33,837 bases of DNA from Lachnospiraceae bacterium (lineage in GTDB: Bacteria; Bacillota; Clostridia; Lachnospirales; Lachnospiraceae), in NCBI GenBank assembly GCA_024692905.1, contig JAILLY010000072.1, positions 1 through 33,837 of the forward strand. Direction: 5' to 3'. The notes beneath the pieces were generated by a model that was not told the origin of the DNA, ran no database searches, and saw nothing but the letters and a program-made list of their open reading frames with translations. The first letter of the stretch is position 1; the number at the start of each line of letters is the position of its first letter. Made by a program: the position numbers and the translations under genes. Of the stretch, positions 1 to 8,016 are shown piece after piece.

Positions 1-522
1 CTGGACACATATCCTTTCCTTCTTGGGATCAACAACAAAGATGGCATCGGGGATCTTCTTCATTTCCTTGATACCGCCAAGGTTTCTCTCAAGCTTCTCC
101 CACTCCTTCTTAAGTGCGATGACTTCCTTCTTGGGAAGCACGTCGAAAGTTCCGTCCTGAGACATCCTTTCGATGTCCTTAAGCCTTCTGATACGGCTCT
201 GGATGGTCTTGAAGTTGGTGAGCATTCCGCCCAGCCATCTCTCATTTACATAGAACATACCGCAGCGCTCTGCCTCAACCTTGACAGCATCCTGTGCCTG
301 CTTCTTGGTTCCTACGAACAGGATCGTACCGCCCTGCTCAGCGATCGATGCTACCGCATTATATGCGTCATCAACCATTCCTACCGACTTCTGAAGATCG
401 ATGATATAGATACCGTTCCTCTCGGTATAGATGTAGGGAGCCATCTTAGGGTTCCACCTTCTGGTCTGGTGTCCGAAATGAACACCCGCTTCGAGCAGCT
501 GCTTCATTGAAATTACGCTCAT
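1..522 (-). CDS. rpsB: 30S ribosomal protein S2, 3' end cut by window
   Basis: Small-subunit ribosomal protein uS2, which binds at the neck of the 30S head. I translated the minus strand from an ATG at 522. The product starts [19 protein letters not shown] and continues with [25 protein letters not shown] and [11 protein letters not shown], all hallmarks of bacterial S2. About 174 residues are present of a usual 230-250, so the C-terminal part lies beyond base 1. A strong GGAGG at 531-535 lies 8 nt upstream and fixes the start. rpsB is normally followed by tsf, which would lie outside the window. A promoter and a structured leader precede it (separate entries). The identification is secure. 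Confidence 0.97.
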   Translation of the reverse strand, partial: MSVISMKQLLEAGVHFGHQTRRWNPKMAPYIYTERNGIYIIDLQKSVGMVDDAYNAVASIAEQGGTILFVGTKKQAQDAVKVEAERCGMFYVNERWLGGMLTNFKTIQSRIRRLKDIERMSQDGTFDVLPKKEVIALKKEWEKLERNLGGIKEMKKIPDAIFVVDPKKERICVQ

Positions 523-540
523 TTTAAATACCTCCGTTTG

Positions 541-609
541 GTTTGTCTTCCGTCTGCTTCCGCTTGCAGGCCACCCGAGCAAGGCACCGGCCTGCCTATC
601 CGCAAACGT
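541..609 (-). promoter_or_regulatory. Structured 5' leader of rpsB, possible r-protein autoregulatory site
   Basis: Read on the minus strand, the region between promoter and rpsB holds a perfect 7-bp stem, GCAGGCC (595-589) with GGCCTGC (572-566), closing a 16-nt loop. It is flanked by GTTTG (609-605) that can pair with CAAAC (545-541), ending just before the Shine-Dalgarno. Ribosomal protein genes are often autoregulated through such leaders, and S2 leaders are known in other bacteria. I cannot match this to a named family, so the regulatory role is inferred from structure and position. Confidence 0.45.
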
Positions 610-640
610 GCATATTTGTAACCTTTAAGACGGTATATCC

Positions 641-661
641 AAAAAAACCGCCCTTACGGTT
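641..661 (-). terminator. Intrinsic terminator or attenuator between murE-type gene and rpsB
   Basis: On the minus strand AACCG, a 6-nt loop and CGGTT are followed directly by a run of seven T. The hairpin lies 40 nt past the murE-type stop codon, so it can end that operon. It also lies about 15 nt downstream of the predicted rpsB start point, so it could attenuate rpsB transcription. The stem is short (5 bp). Confidence 0.6.
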
Positions 662-682
662 AACACAGTAAGCAACTCAGAT

Positions 683-711
683 ACTATATCATAAAAACAT
701 TCATGAATCAA
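683..711 (-). promoter_or_regulatory. Predicted sigma-A promoter for rpsB, -35 inside the upstream gene
   Basis: The minus strand reads TTGATT (711-706), a 17-nt spacer, then TATAGT (688-683). Both are close to the TTGACA/TATAAT consensus with ideal spacing. The -35 overlaps the last codons of the murE-type gene, whose TGA is at 703-701. Predicted start near 676. Confidence 0.6.
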
Positions 712-2155
712 GCACTTCCTGTATCAGGATCCGCTCATCCATGGGATATTTCTTACCCTTTATCTCCTGATAATCCTCATGCCCCTTTCCGGCGAGGACG
801 ATTATATCACCGGGCATACCGTTTTTGATGACATATCTTATTGCCTCTTTACGGTCGGGTATCGAAATATGTTTTCCGTCAGTCTTTGAAATCCCGGTCT
901 CAATATCCTTTATTATATCAAGCGGTTCCTCAAACCTCGGATTATCGGAAGTTATGACGGTAAGGTCGGCAAGCCTTCCGGACACCTCACCCATCTCATA
1001 CCTCCTCAGTTTCGAGCGGTTTCCGCCGCATCCGAACACGCACACAAGCCTTCCCGGATCGTAAGCCTTAAGCGTTGTAAGAAGACTTTCAAGAGCCATT
1101 GCATTATGTGCATAATCAATCATAAGGGTAAAGTCATCGGATACATGTATCATCTCTATGCGTCCCTTGACTTTTGCTCCCTTTAAGGCCTTAAGGATAT
1201 TGTCTTTATCGATATCAAAATGCCTGCACACGGCTATTGCACAAAGTGAATTATAAACACTGAAGATGCCCGGAAGATCGGCCTGTGCATTTATTGTTAT
1301 AAGGCCCTCTGTTTTGAACGAAACCCCAAGGTAACCTTTCCCGCGTACGAACTCAATATCCTTTGCCCTTATGTCCGCTCCTTCGTTAAGTCCGTATTTC
1401 TCAACAGTGCAGGTATGACCCTTTAATATGTCTTCGACATGTTTGTCATCACCGTTCACGATCCCGACCCTGCACTGCTTAAACAGCATGCTCTTGCACT
1501 CAAGATAATGCTCAAAACTGTCATGTTCATTAGGGCCTATATGATCGGGCTCGATATTTGTAAATATCCCGAGATCAAAGTCGATCGCGGCCGTTCTGTG
1601 AAGCATGAGTCCCTGTGAGGATACCTCCATGACCACGGCATCACATCCTTCATCCACCATCTGCTTAAGATAATCCTGCAATACATAGGATTCGGGAGTT
1701 GTATTGAGAGCAGGGATATGCCTGTCCCCTATTATCACCTCGATCGTACCTATAAGCCCGACCTTATACCCCGCATTCTCGAGTATCGATCTTATAAGAT
1801 AGGTGGTCGTGGTCTTCCCCTTGGTACCGGTTATGCCTATCGTCTTAAGACGGGACGACGGGTTGCCGTTATACGCCGATGCTATGTATGCCATGGCATA
1901 TCTGGTGTTTTCAACCAGTATGACTGTCGTGTCACCTTCCGTCTCAACCTCATGCTCGACAATGACCGCAGCCGCCCCCAGGCGCGATGCTTCCGCCGCG
2001 GCCGAATGGCCGTCAAAATTCGCTCCCTTTACACATACAAAGACACAGCCTTTGCAGAGTTTACGCGAGTCGTATACCACCGCCGTAACTTCCTTATCCT
2101 CACTGCCTTTAATGCACTTATGTACGATACCGCCTATAAGCTCTTTAAGTGTCAT
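701..2155 (-). CDS. murE: MurE-type UDP-MurNAc-tripeptide ligase (meso-diaminopimelate adding)
   Basis: Mur ligase of 484 residues, the usual MurE length. It catalyses ATP-dependent addition of the third stem-peptide residue to UDP-MurNAc-L-Ala-D-Glu in the cytoplasm. Visible: N-terminal UDP-binding domain (about 1-100), ATP loop GITGTKGKTTTT (107-118), EVSSQ (177-181), the lysine expected to be carbamylated in YLECKSMLF (K221), and DNPR at 404-407, the signature for meso-diaminopimelate rather than lysine. The usual DYAHTPD reads DYAHNAM (347-353) and the EVSSH histidine is Gln. These departures suggest a paralogous branch, so the exact role in wall synthesis is a little less certain than the family. 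The gene starts 4 nt after recJ stops, with its GGAG inside the recJ end, suggesting coupling. Confidence 0.85.
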   Translation of the reverse strand: MTLKELIGGIVHKCIKGSEDKEVTAVVYDSRKLCKGCVFVCVKGANFDGHSAAAEASRLGAAAVIVEHEVETEGDTTVILVENTRYAMAYIASAYNGNPSSRLKTIGITGTKGKTTTTYLIRSILENAGYKVGLIGTIEVIIGDRHIPALNTTPESYVLQDYLKQMVDEGCDAVVMEVSSQGLMLHRTAAIDFDLGIFTNIEPDHIGPNEHDSFEHYLECKSMLFKQCRVGIVNGDDKHVEDILKGHTCTVEKYGLNEGADIRAKDIEFVRGKGYLGVSFKTEGLITINAQADLPGIFSVYNSLCAIAVCRHFDIDKDNILKALKGAKVKGRIEMIHVSDDFTLMIDYAHNAMALESLLTTLKAYDPGRLVCVFGCGGNRSKLRRYEMGEVSGRLADLTVITSDNPRFEEPLDIIKDIETGISKTDGKHISIPDRKEAIRYVIKNGMPGDIIVLAGKGHEDYQEIKGKKYPMDERILIQEVLDS

Positions 2156-2159
2156 GCGA

Positions 2160-3872
2160 TCATCTCCAATCCTTAAGTGTCAGCTGCACCTTTTCATTTC
2201 CCATATATCTGTCTATGCCTATCTCATACATCACCGATACGGTTCCGGCCGATCGCAGGCTGTTCTCTGTCTCATCCCCGTCGCCGAAGTATACGGCATC
2301 CGCACGTGTACCGTCAGGACTTATGAGTTTGAGCTTTACAACATTCCTGTTTTTTCCGAATACCTTTATATCGGATGCCTTAAGATCCTTACATGCAAAC
2401 AACGGTCTCGGATTTCCGGTCCCGAACGGCTCAAGCTTCTCTATCTCTCTTGCCAGATCAAGCGTTGCATAACCGACGGGCAGTGCGATATCCGCAACAA
2501 GCTTAAGCGTCATGTCATCCTCCGTAAGGGAACAGTCACCGTTAAGCCTTGTCCTAAGTTCATCTATATCTTTCTCATGCATTGAAAGGCCTGCCGCCAT
2601 CTTATGGCCTCCGAACTTGATAAAGAGGTCGGCACATTTCGTGAGTTCGGCATGCATGTCGTATGCTTCTATGGATCTGCCGGATCCTTTCACGCCATCG
2701 CCCGTGCCCGTTAAGACTATCGAAGGCCTGAAATACTTTTCCTTAAGGCGCCCGGCTATTATCCCGGCAAGGCTCTCATGGCATTCGGGAAGATGGATAA
2801 CGATGACCCTGTCAGGCTCTCTGCCGGCCTTATCTATCATTTCCACGGCCTCATCCCTGTAATGATCCGTCAATTCCTTTCTGCTGTCATTGAGTGACTT
2901 TAACTCATTTGCAGCCATAAGCGCCTCTTCATACGTTTCGGCATTGAACATTTCAAGCGCCCTAAATGCGGAATCAAGACGTCCCGTGGCATTTATGCAG
3001 GGTCCCAATATAAAACCTATATGATACGGGGCAAGACGGCTCCTGTCGACACCGGTCACGTCAATAAGGCAGTTCATGCCTTTATTGTCTGTCACCTTCA
3101 TCCTGTTTAGGGCATGCTTTACGGCTATCCGGTTTTCATCCTTAAGCTCCATCACATCTCCGACAGTCGCAAAACCGGCAAACATTAAAAGATCGTCGAG
3201 CAATTCAGCGCCCTGTCCTGCAAGTCCAAAGACACACTGCAATAATTTATACGCGACCATCGCTCCGCATATCTCCTTATACGGATAGGGACAGTCACTT
3301 TGCTTGGGATCAATGAGTGCATCGGCAGGCGGCAGTATATAGTTCCTTACTCCGTCTGTATCCTCATACGGAACCTCATGATGATCGGTGACTATGACCC
3401 GTATGCCCTTTTTATTTGCATATTCCACCTCGGCCGCGGCAGAGATACCGTTATCACAGGTAAGGATCATTCCGGCACCGTATCTTAACGCCTCATCTAC
3501 CATACCCATGTTCATGCCGTACCCGTCGGTCATCCTGTCGGGAAGCCTGACCATGGCCTCACCGCCAAGGAAGGTTATACCCTTAAGCAGTATGTATGAC
3601 GAACATACGCCGTCGATATCATAATCGCCGATTATGAATATCTTGTTTCCTTCTTTTACGGCTTTATATATCATGTCGGCGGCCTTATCGGCATCCTTTA
3701 AAAGATGCGGATCATGCATATCGGAAACCTTACCGTTTAAATACATATCTATTGCTTCATCGCCGATAACATCCCTGTTCCTTATGATCCTCGAAAGGAC
3801 AGGGGATATACAAAACCGCGCCGCTATTTCGTTGAAATCCGCCCTTTTGGCGGCCACCATCCATTTACTCAT
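2160..3872 (-). CDS. recJ: Single-stranded-DNA-specific exonuclease RecJ
   Basis: 5'-3' single-strand DNA exonuclease of the DHH phosphoesterase superfamily, acting in recombination and mismatch or base-excision repair. The 570-residue product has motif I GDYDIDG (82-88), the DHH triad in VTDHHEVP (163-165), and CINATGRLDSA further on, as in RecJ. Later comes FIKFGGHKMAAGLS, the DHHA1 region containing GGH. A C-terminal OB-like domain follows (PFGTGNPRPLF onwards). The length matches the shorter Firmicutes RecJ proteins. It sits between secDF and the murE-type gene on the same strand. secD-secF-recJ is a common Clostridia gene order. Confidence 0.95.
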   Translation of the reverse strand: MSKWMVAAKRADFNEIAARFCISPVLSRIIRNRDVIGDEAIDMYLNGKVSDMHDPHLLKDADKAADMIYKAVKEGNKIFIIGDYDIDGVCSSYILLKGITFLGGEAMVRLPDRMTDGYGMNMGMVDEALRYGAGMILTCDNGISAAAEVEYANKKGIRVIVTDHHEVPYEDTDGVRNYILPPADALIDPKQSDCPYPYKEICGAMVAYKLLQCVFGLAGQGAELLDDLLMFAGFATVGDVMELKDENRIAVKHALNRMKVTDNKGMNCLIDVTGVDRSRLAPYHIGFILGPCINATGRLDSAFRALEMFNAETYEEALMAANELKSLNDSRKELTDHYRDEAVEMIDKAGREPDRVIVIHLPECHESLAGIIAGRLKEKYFRPSIVLTGTGDGVKGSGRSIEAYDMHAELTKCADLFIKFGGHKMAAGLSMHEKDIDELRTRLNGDCSLTEDDMTLKLVADIALPVGYATLDLAREIEKLEPFGTGNPRPLFACKDLKASDIKVFGKNRNVVKLKLISPDGTRADAVYFGDGDETENSLRSAGTVSVMYEIGIDRYMGNEKVQLTLKDWR

Positions 3873-3901
3873 GATATCGTGGTCCTGTCATTAAAGAATA
3901 A

Positions 3902-3933
3902 GACCCCGGCCGCGATAAGCTGCGGCCAGGGCC
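3902..3933 (-). terminator. Strong G+C-rich hairpin between secDF and recJ
   Basis: GGCCCTGGCCGC and GCGGCCGGGGTC can pair over about 12 bp (two G-U pairs) around an 8-nt loop. On the minus strand it is followed by TCTTATTCTTTAATG, a broken T tract, so termination may be partial. It could also set a processing or stability boundary within the operon. Confidence 0.45.
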
Positions 3934-3949
3934 TTTAAAAGTCATATGA

Positions 3950-6190
3950 TCACTTACTCTTTGCAAGCCTTGTCTTAAATATATACCAGAGTGCACTCGC
4001 AAGACAGATCGATGAATACGTTCCGCAGACGATACCTACCATAAGAGGAAGCGCAAATTCCTTGATGGAGGTAACGCCGAGCACATAGAGCACCGCGACC
4101 ATTATGAACGTCGTCAGTGATGTGAATATGCTTCGTGTGAGTGTCTGGTTTACGCACATATTGACCTTTTCTTCAAGAGAGAGGTTATTAAACTGAGGAT
4201 CCCTTAAAACTTCCCTTATCCTGTCATATATAACGATCGTCGCATTGATCGAATAACCGACTATCGTAAGCATGCAGGCAATGAACGTATTGCCCACGGA
4301 TACCCTCGAGAAAGCATAGAATGCAAGGACGACCAGAACGTCGTGTACAAGAGCGGTAACGGAACCGAAACCGAACTTGACATCGCTGAACCTTATCCAG
4401 ATATAAAGCAGCATGAATATGGTCGCAACGATCACGGCAATGACTGCGCTCCGGCTCATTTCCGAGCTTATCGTGGAGCTTATCGTCTCGGCCGTTATCT
4501 TCTCGGCCTCTACTCCGAAATTCTCAACCATCTTGTCCGAGAATGACGTTCTTTCCTCCGCCGAAAGCGTACGTGTCTTGAATATAACCTCATTGCTGCC
4601 GGCAACCTTCTGGACCTGAACATTACCGTCACCGGTAATGCCTTCAATAACGGGTACTACCTTCGCATCGATATCCGCGACCGGCATATCTTCGTTGAAG
4701 GTAACGTTCGTTGAAGTACCGCCGAGGAACTCAAGCGAAAGATTGAGTGCATGTTTGCCTGCGCCGGCGTTTACCCCCATTACTATGAATCCGGCAACGA
4801 TCGCAGCGATCGAAATACCGATGAATATCTTACGCTTGCCAAGGAAGTCGAACTTCATCCCAAGCTTTGCCTTGCCGTAGAACTTCTCGTCTTTAATACC
4901 CAGATCGTACAGGGAAACAAGAAGCCTTCTTGTGACAACGAGTGCCGTGAACATCGAAACAACGATACCGATACCAAGCGTGATCGCGAAACCCTTTATC
5001 GAACCGGTACCGAGAATACCGAGGACAACGGCTGCGATAAGAGTTGTTAAGTTACCGTCGAGAATTGCCGAGAATGCCTTCTCGTATCCAAGCTTGATGG
5101 CTGTGTTTACGGTCTTGCCCGAAGCTATCTCTTCGCGGATCCTCGCGAAGGTGATAACGTTGGCATCAACCGCCATACCTATCGAAAGAATGATACCTGC
5201 GATACCCGGAAGTGTGAGCGTAAGTCCGAACGCATCCGAGAAAAGATTGAGCAGTACCATAACTACAACAACATATAAAGCAAGGGCAAGCGATGCGCAA
5301 AAACCGGGTGCAAGGAAGATAACGATCATGAATACGACTACTATCGCAAAACCTATGATACCTGCCTTTATACTGGTGGCGATCGCTTCCGATCCAAGCT
5401 GGGCACCTACCACATTACTTCTCAACTCCTCAAGTTCAACCTTAAGTCCGCCGATCCTGATAGTTGACGCAAGCTGTTTGGCTTCTTCAGCGTCGCTCAT
5501 ACCCGTGATCTGGGCCTGGCCGTTCGTGATGGCTGATTCTACCCTCGGTATGCTGACTGCAACACCGTCATAGTAGATCATGATCGTATCATGGTTCGTA
5601 ACGGCCTTTGTCGTAGCATCCGCAAACTTCTTTGCTCCTTCCGGAGTAAGAGTCAGTTCAACTATATTCTTGGTACCCTGAAGCTCATCCTGGTACGTTC
5701 CGCCCGCCGCAGACTGCACATCTGTTCCTTCAAGCACTATGGAACCGTCAGCCTTGAGTTCATCGATAGTCTTGTTTAAGACTCCCGATGACGGATCGTA
5801 GTTTGCATTGCCTTCAGAGTCATACTGGGCGATGAAATACAGCGCACCGGGTTTACCGAGTTCCTCAAGGACCGCATTCGCGTCAGCAACACCGGGGATC
5901 TCGATATTGATACGGTCATCACCCTCCTTATATACCTGAGCCTCCGTACTGTAGCCCTCAACACGCTTCTGAAGCTTGTAGATCGTATCGTCCATATCCG
6001 ATGCGGACGGCTTCTCTTCACCCACCGCCTGATATGTTATGCTGACACCTCCGGCCAGATCGAGTCCGAGCTTGATCTCCGAAGCGGCTCCTACCTTGTC
6101 CTTTCCGACACCGTAAACGACCATGAACGCAAATGCGACTGTAAGTGCGATCACGATCAGAAGTGTAAGGACTGCATTACGTTTCTTCAT
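3950..6190 (-). CDS. secDF: Protein translocase subunit SecDF (SecD-SecF fusion)
   Basis: Membrane partner of SecYEG that uses the proton-motive (or sodium-motive) force to pull secreted proteins out of the channel. The 746-residue product joins SecD and SecF in one chain. The N-terminal membrane segment (about 6-28) is followed by LGLDLAGGVSITYQ (SecD D1 motif) and the large periplasmic P1 region. A six-helix bundle carries GIAGIILSIGMAVDANVITFARIREE (shown by its key VDANV and RIREE residues). The SecF half begins around MKFDFLGKRK and has LEFLGGTSTNVTF and VGYSINATIVIYDRIRE. GGGAG lies 7 nt before the ATG. A TTGACG at the end of scfB could be a -35, but no good -10 follows, so it is probably transcribed with scfAB. 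Confidence 0.96.
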   Translation of the reverse strand: MKKRNAVLTLLIVIALTVAFAFMVVYGVGKDKVGAASEIKLGLDLAGGVSITYQAVGEEKPSASDMDDTIYKLQKRVEGYSTEAQVYKEGDDRINIEIPGVADANAVLEELGKPGALYFIAQYDSEGNANYDPSSGVLNKTIDELKADGSIVLEGTDVQSAAGGTYQDELQGTKNIVELTLTPEGAKKFADATTKAVTNHDTIMIYYDGVAVSIPRVESAITNGQAQITGMSDAEEAKQLASTIRIGGLKVELEELRSNVVGAQLGSEAIATSIKAGIIGFAIVVVFMIVIFLAPGFCASLALALYVVVVMVLLNLFSDAFGLTLTLPGIAGIILSIGMAVDANVITFARIREEIASGKTVNTAIKLGYEKAFSAILDGNLTTLIAAVVLGILGTGSIKGFAITLGIGIVVSMFTALVVTRRLLVSLYDLGIKDEKFYGKAKLGMKFDFLGKRKIFIGISIAAIVAGFIVMGVNAGAGKHALNLSLEFLGGTSTNVTFNEDMPVADIDAKVVPVIEGITGDGNVQVQKVAGSNEVIFKTRTLSAEERTSFSDKMVENFGVEAEKITAETISSTISSEMSRSAVIAVIVATIFMLLYIWIRFSDVKFGFGSVTALVHDVLVVLAFYAFSRVSVGNTFIACMLTIVGYSINATIVIYDRIREVLRDPQFNNLSLEEKVNMCVNQTLTRSIFTSLTTFIMVAVLYVLGVTSIKEFALPLMVGIVCGTYSSICLASALWYIFKTRLAKSK

Positions 6191-6242
6191 TGCTTTTCTC
6201 CCTTGTATAAATATTATTCAATAAATTTATATGATGCTTACG

Positions 6243-7667
6243 TCAAGATCCCATATCCGCCTCGGCAGCCTTAAGCATGATGGCCGCCTCAACGCGCTTT
6301 CTCATAAGCTCACATCCTATATCATATGCCCCGTTAATGTCTCCGGAAAAGGCAAATGCGTTTGCCGCACAGCCTCCGCTGCAGTAAAACCTCGCAAAAC
6401 ACTCACGGCACTTTTCCCTGCTGTATACATTGCAGAGCTTGAACTCATCGCGAAGTTCAGTGTTTACTATACCATCATATACATTTCCGAGCTTAAATCC
6501 ATCCTGTCCGACAAACTGATGGCAGGGATACAGATCGCCTTCCGGAGTTACCGCAAGATATTCCGTACCGGAGCCGCAGCCCGAAAGCCGCTTATATACA
6601 CAGGGTCCTCCCTCAAGATCGATCATGAAATGGAAAAAGTTCACTCCCCTGCCCTGTTTCTTAAGTTCAATGAGCTTACGGGCAAGGATATCATACTGCT
6701 CAAGGATAAAAGGAACATCTTCCTCCCTTATCGAGTAATCCTCATCCGGTCCGGCAACAACAGGCTCGACGCTTATCTGTTTGAACCCGAGTCCGGCAAG
6801 GTGCATCACATCCTCGGAAAAATCAAGGTTATTCCTTGTGAACGTACCCCTTACGTAATAATCGGTCTGGTTCCTTGAATCGGCTGCCTTCTTGAACTTG
6901 TCAACGATAGCATCGTAACTGCCCTGTCCGCCCCTGAAAGGCCTCATAAGGTCGTGGATCTCCCTGCGCCCGTCAATGCTGAGTACAAGATTGCTCATTT
7001 CCTTATTGGCAAATTCAAGGATCTCATCATTAAGGAGTACACCGTTCGTGGTCAGCGTGAAACGGAACTTCTTATCGTATTTCTCCTCAAGGCTCCTGCC
7101 GTATGTGACAAGCTGTTTGACCACATCAAAGTTCATGAGCGGCTCCCCGCCGAAGAAATCCACTTCAAGGTTTCTCCTGCCTTCCGAACCCGCAACAAGA
7201 AAATCAAGGGCCTGCCTGCCGACCTCATAACTCATGAGCTGGCGCTTGTCCTGATGATACTTCCCTTCTTCGGCAAAACAGTACCTGCATGCAAGGTTAC
7301 AGTCATGCGAAACGTGCAGGCATAAAGCCTTCACATTGGTCTTTCTCTTTTTGAAGTCGATGACTATATCCTTATAGGTATCTTCCGAAAACAGCATCCC
7401 CGATCCGATAAGCTCGGAAACCTCTTCATAGGCCTCCTTTATAAGTTCTTCGTCATATGAGGAAAGCCTGTCCCCAAATACGTCCTTTATCTCGTCGTAG
7501 GAAGCGGCCTTTATGCCTTCTTCCGTGGCCGAACTTATACTTCGCTCATCCTTTATAAGATCAAGCGATTCGATTAGATCGTAAACAACATCATCAACAA
7601 CATGGACGGCACCGCTGTTCACATCCATCACTATGTTGTAGCCGTTGCTCCTGTATTGATGCAGCAC
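6243..7667 (-). CDS. scfB: SCIFF peptide radical SAM maturase
   Basis: Radical SAM/SPASM enzyme that installs thioether cross-links in the SCIFF peptide encoded just upstream. I chose the GTG at 7667-7665: AGAGG (7678-7674) lies 6 nt upstream and the product then begins (M)LHQYRSNGYNIV, as is typical of this family. The open frame extends 29 codons further without a good site. The protein has 474 residues. The N-terminal region resembles a RiPP recognition domain (about 1-90). The cluster-binding CNLACRYC supplies C123, C127 and C130. VDFFGGEPLMNF is the usual GGEP strand. The C-terminal SPASM region contains SGCGSGTEYL, YPCHQF, REKCRECFARFYCSGGC and a late GC, enough cysteines for two auxiliary 4Fe-4S clusters. 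Confidence 0.93.
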   Translation of the reverse strand: MLHQYRSNGYNIVMDVNSGAVHVVDDVVYDLIESLDLIKDERSISSATEEGIKAASYDEIKDVFGDRLSSYDEELIKEAYEEVSELIGSGMLFSEDTYKDIVIDFKKRKTNVKALCLHVSHDCNLACRYCFAEEGKYHQDKRQLMSYEVGRQALDFLVAGSEGRRNLEVDFFGGEPLMNFDVVKQLVTYGRSLEEKYDKKFRFTLTTNGVLLNDEILEFANKEMSNLVLSIDGRREIHDLMRPFRGGQGSYDAIVDKFKKAADSRNQTDYYVRGTFTRNNLDFSEDVMHLAGLGFKQISVEPVVAGPDEDYSIREEDVPFILEQYDILARKLIELKKQGRGVNFFHFMIDLEGGPCVYKRLSGCGSGTEYLAVTPEGDLYPCHQFVGQDGFKLGNVYDGIVNTELRDEFKLCNVYSREKCRECFARFYCSGGCAANAFAFSGDINGAYDIGCELMRKRVEAAIMLKAAEADMGS

Positions 7668-7775
7668 CTGATACCTCTTAAATAATCCTAAAACAGCCTT
7701 CCGAATACACGCACATAAGCAGCGGACGGCATTACGTTCGCTGCTCATGCTCATTATTGCATAAGGATAGTTTGA

Positions 7776-7919
7776 TTACTTCGCCTTCTCGCAGGTCTGA
7801 TTACCTACGGTACAGGATGTCTTGCATGCAGACTGGCATGACGTCTGGCACTCACCGCATCCGCCCGTCTTGGCCGACTTCCTGTAATCTCTTGTGTTGA
7901 GAGTCTTAATATGCTTCAT
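7776..7919 (-). CDS. scfA: SCIFF (six cysteines in forty-five residues) ribosomal peptide
   Basis: A 47-residue precursor peptide: MKHIKTLNTRDYRKSAKT followed by GGCGECQTSCQSACKTSC and a final QTC. It has exactly six cysteines after a conserved leader, the definition of SCIFF, a RiPP precursor found nearly universally in Clostridia. ScfB forms thioether bonds from Cys to Thr in known members. The mature function is unknown. Start: ATG at 7919 with GGAGG about 8 nt upstream. A longer frame to 7967 exists, but its start overlaps the leader hairpin and lacks a ribosome site. It has its own predicted promoter, and scfB follows after 108 nt. Confidence 0.95.
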   Translation of the reverse strand: MKHIKTLNTRDYRKSAKTGGCGECQTSCQSACKTSCTVGNQTCEKAK

Positions 7920-7948
7920 AACATAAACCTCCTGGATTAAAAAACTTC

Positions 7949-7970
7949 GCCGTACCTGCCGCTCCACGGC
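7949..7970 (-). promoter_or_regulatory. 5'-terminal hairpin in scfA leader, possible attenuator
   Basis: On the minus strand GCCGT (7970-7966) pairs with ACGGC (7953-7949) around a 12-nt loop. It starts about 3 nt from the predicted start site. A run of six T (7944-7939) follows 4 nt later, so it could stabilise the mRNA 5' end or stop some transcripts early. Confidence 0.4.
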
Positions 7971-7979
7971 ATTATTGAA

Positions 7980-8008
7980 AGTATAGCATACTCCTCGTCT
8001 AAATTAAA
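7980..8008 (-). promoter_or_regulatory. Predicted promoter of scfA-scfB
   Basis: The minus strand has TATACT (7985-7980), a good -10, with TTTAAT (8008-8003) 17 nt upstream as a weak -35. It lies between the CNNM-family gene and scfA. Confidence 0.45.
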
Positions 8009-8016
8009 GAACTATT

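Noticed and set aside
1803-2585. 260-codon open frame on the plus strand
   Set aside because: It lies opposite murE and recJ, has no ribosome site or recognisable domain, and its composition mirrors the antisense strand.
3388-3488. Short plus-strand frames within recJ
   Set aside because: They are overlapping antisense frames without ribosome sites.
4932-5573. 213-codon open frame on the plus strand
   Set aside because: It is the antisense of secDF, with low-complexity Ile/Thr/Ser-rich sequence typical of reversed membrane-protein codons.
6188-6246. Promoter before secDF using TTGACG at 6246-6241
   Set aside because: The -35 is good but the hexamer at the right distance (TATTGA) is poor, so it was not listed.
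6231-6878. 215-codon plus-strand frame opposite scfB
   Set aside because: It is the shadow of a well-supported radical SAM gene; no ribosome site or domain.
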